Shown in pieces: positions 13,861 through 15,281 of a DNA stretch of 15,281 nucleotides; position 1 is the first letter of the stretch, and each line of letters opens with the position of its first letter. The notes under the pieces are model-generated. The model did not search any database. It saw nothing but the letters and a program-made list of their open reading frames with translations, and was not told where the DNA came from. This stretch comes from Spongiicolonus versatilis (GTDB taxonomy: Bacteria > Pseudomonadota > Gammaproteobacteria > Arenicellales > Spongiicolonaceae). The position numbers were made by a program, and so were the translations under genes. The stretch is from assembly GCA_028286165.1 (NCBI GenBank), contig JAPYMU010000049.1, forward strand, positions 1 through 15,281, given 5' to 3'.

Positions 13861-14872
13861 CCGGGACAATCCGCCACTTTCCCCCGCGCACCGCGTAGAA
13901 AAGAATTCGCCGCAGCGTCCGCCCGGCGACCCGGCGGTCGGCTTCGGTGGTCGCCAGCGCGCGCAGGCAGGTGACGATTTCCGCCGCCAGGTCAAGGCGG
14001 TTTTCTTTCAGCAGGCGGCGGCACTGGGCGCTGGCGTCGTTGATGCGGTGGGCCTTGATTGGCGACGGCAGTTGCGCCACCAGCGGGAGCAGGGCGCGCG
14101 GGTCGCGGGCGGTTTCCACCGGGTCGGGTCTGCCGTTTTGCCGGGCCCAGGCCGACAGCACGGCGGCGGAGCCGCAATGCCAGCGCAGCGCCTGGTCGCG
14201 GCCGGAGAGGTTGGCGGATTTCTTGTCCGGCGCGTATTGGCGGTAGCGGTAGAGCGGCGCGCCGTTCAGGTTTGCCAGGCGGTGCTTTTCCGCAAGTCGA
14301 AACGACAAGTCAAAGTCCTGCAGCACGGCAAAGAAGGGGCGGTAAACCATTCCGCCGAGTTCCCCCGCCACTGTGGCGCGCAGCATCACCGTCTGGTTGG
14401 TCTGCACTATCACCCGGCGCACCTGAACCTCCAGCGGCAGGCCTGCATCCTGCAGCGGCGTTCTTTCACGTTGCACTTTGAGCACCCGGCCCTCCGCATC
14501 AATGAAGACGCAGCGGCATGCGACCGCGGCGACGTCCGGGTTGGCATGCAGAAAGTCCGCCTGCCGCCGCAGACGGCCGGGCAGCGATTCGTCGTCGCTG
14601 TCCATCATTGCAATGAACTCGCCGCGGGCCAGCGCGATGCCGGCGTTGCGCGCGGCGGCCAGGCCGGCGTTTTGCTGGTGCAGTACACGGATGCGCGCAT
14701 CCTGTTTTTCATAACCGGCAAGCACCGCCGCGGAACCGTCGGTGGAACCGTCGTCCACGATGATGAGTTCAATATCCTCCAGAGTCTGCGCAAGGATGCT
14801 GTCAATCGCGGCGGCAAGGTACGGCAGGCCGTTGTAAACCGCCATGACAACGCTGACGCCGGGCGCGGACAT
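13820..14872 (-). CDS. Glycosyltransferase family 2
   Basis: The 350-residue product opens with VSVVMAVYNG-LPYL, SILAQTLEDIELIIVDDGSTDGS (split: SILAQTLED, IELIIVDDGSTDGS), the NAGLAAARNAGI segment, and the metal-binding DXD-type AMMDSDDESLPGRL. VLQDFDLSFRLAEK replaces the usual E-D-Y-D-L-x-x-R acceptor motif. The C-terminal third is helical and arginine-rich. It probably transfers a nucleotide-activated sugar at the cytoplasmic membrane during O-antigen, capsule or exopolysaccharide assembly. Start ATG 14872 shares its A with the stop TAA of the upstream gene (TAATG), which favours it over the longer ATG 14902. Confidence 0.9.
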   Translation of the reverse strand: MSAPGVSVVMAVYNGLPYLAAAIDSILAQTLEDIELIIVDDGSTDGSAAVLAGYEKQDARIRVLHQQNAGLAAARNAGIALARGEFIAMMDSDDESLPGRLRRQADFLHANPDVAAVACRCVFIDAEGRVLKVQRERTPLQDAGLPLEVQVRRVIVQTNQTVMLRATVAGELGGMVYRPFFAVLQDFDLSFRLAEKHRLANLNGAPLYRYRQYAPDKKSANLSGRDQALRWHCGSAAVLSAWARQNGRPDPVETARDPRALLPLVAQLPSPIKAHRINDASAQCRRLLKENRLDLAAEIVTCLRALATTEADRRVAGRTLRRILFYAVRGGKWRIVPALTHALRRCRRRG

Positions 14873-15281
14873 TACGGCGAGCCGCTGCGCAGGCGCGCCC
14901 ACGACAGAAAATAACGCGCGCGAATTTTTCGCCGCAGCGACGGTGCGACGCCGGGGTAGCCGTAAAAATTCTTGATGGACAAAATCGCGTCCACCACTTC
15001 GCGCACCTCGCGCAACTCTTGCATGGTTGCGCAGGGATAATGGCGGCGCCAGATGAAACGCCGGACGGCGCCGGCGGAAGGGTGAATGTGGAAACGCGCC
15101 AGATGCTTTTGCGCGGTCTTAATGTGGTTGGCGATTCTGGTTTCGTTGTTCACGCCGCTGAGTTGGCGGCGGTGGCGGCGGTAGCGCAGGAGCGGCGTTT
15201 TCAGGTTGGCCATCACCACCGCCGGACAGGCGTCCACCCAGAACAGATAATCCTGCGCGCTCAGGTAATCCTCGTTAAAAG
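14872..15281 (-). CDS. Glycosyltransferase family 2, C-terminal part (5' end outside the window)
   Basis: The frame is open from the window edge to the stop at 14872, giving 135 residues. It starts FNEDYLSAQDYLFWVDA, then NLKTPLLRYRRHRRQLS, matching the family 2 pattern F-x-E-x-x-x-x-A-E-D-Y-x-L-W ... N-L-x-x-P-L-L-R-Y-R-x-H-x-x-Q-x-S, with Q in place of the acid before DY. The remaining 80 residues are helical and arginine-rich without a known motif. The stop overlaps the next gene's start, so both are translated together. Confidence 0.8.
   Translation of the reverse strand, partial: FNEDYLSAQDYLFWVDACPAVVMANLKTPLLRYRRHRRQLSGVNNETRIANHIKTAQKHLARFHIHPSAGAVRRFIWRRHYPCATMQELREVREVVDAILSIKNFYGYPGVAPSLRRKIRARYFLSWARLRSGSP

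Noticed and set aside
13643..14914. Plus-strand 423-residue open frame opposite the family 2 glycosyltransferase
   Set aside because: Low-complexity antisense; DXD and other family 2 motifs are on the minus strand.
1..15281. CRISPR array, phage genes, insertion sequence or toxin-antitoxin pair
   Set aside because: No regularly spaced repeats of CRISPR type, no transposase, integrase, phage structural or toxin motifs in any frame I read.

Overview
This GC-rich bacterial window most resembles a gammaproteobacterium. The best clue is a small SPOR-like protein gene running straight into a tRNA-Thr(UGU) gene, a neighbourhood I associate with the SPOR / tRNA-Thr-Tyr-Gly-Thr / tuf region of Gammaproteobacteria. 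TRAP transport and an NnrU-type membrane protein fit a proteobacterium. Genus cannot be assigned from sequence alone.

Region 1 (1-2796), mostly core genes. On the minus strand: the 5' part of an HD-superfamily phosphohydrolase carrying an expanded arginine/glycine/proline repeat (1-487, with a good promoter), a 51-residue unknown protein closed by a strong intrinsic terminator (926-1081), and an NnrU-family membrane protein (1263-1847). On the plus strand: the SPOR-like protein (2045-2719) and, one base after its stop codon, tRNA-Thr (2721-2796).

Region 2 (2826-9568), an accessory catabolic island-like cluster, all on the plus strand and starting 29 bases after the tRNA 3' end: an AraD1/GguC-type FAH-superfamily enzyme, a GntR/FCD repressor, an intergenic promoter with a perfect palindromic operator, a complete TRAP transporter (DctP, DctQ, DctM), a PdxA-like dehydrogenase and a RhmD-like enolase-superfamily acid-sugar dehydratase. 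Most junctions are 1-11 base overlaps. The likely logic is uptake of a sugar acid by TRAP, dehydration by the enolase-type enzyme, oxidation by the PdxA-like enzyme and cleavage or second dehydration by the FAH-type enzyme, with the GntR protein sensing an acid ligand. The PdxA-like enzyme keeps its three metal histidines but lacks the residues that bind the substrate phosphate in true PdxA, so the route may be an undescribed variant.

Region 3 (9588-15281), a surface-polysaccharide locus: an asparagine-synthetase-like protein that has lost about 95 residues of its glutaminase domain in frame, two divergent glycosyltransferase remnants each lacking a large part of the N-terminal half, an intact FkbM-type methyltransferase, an intact family 2 glycosyltransferase, and the C-terminal part of another. 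Three internal deletions in three adjacent genes (9.6-13.0 kb) are the most striking structural feature. Between the two remnants lie 15-base inverted copies of a CTAAGGACACTTAAG motif in a repeat-rich spacer.
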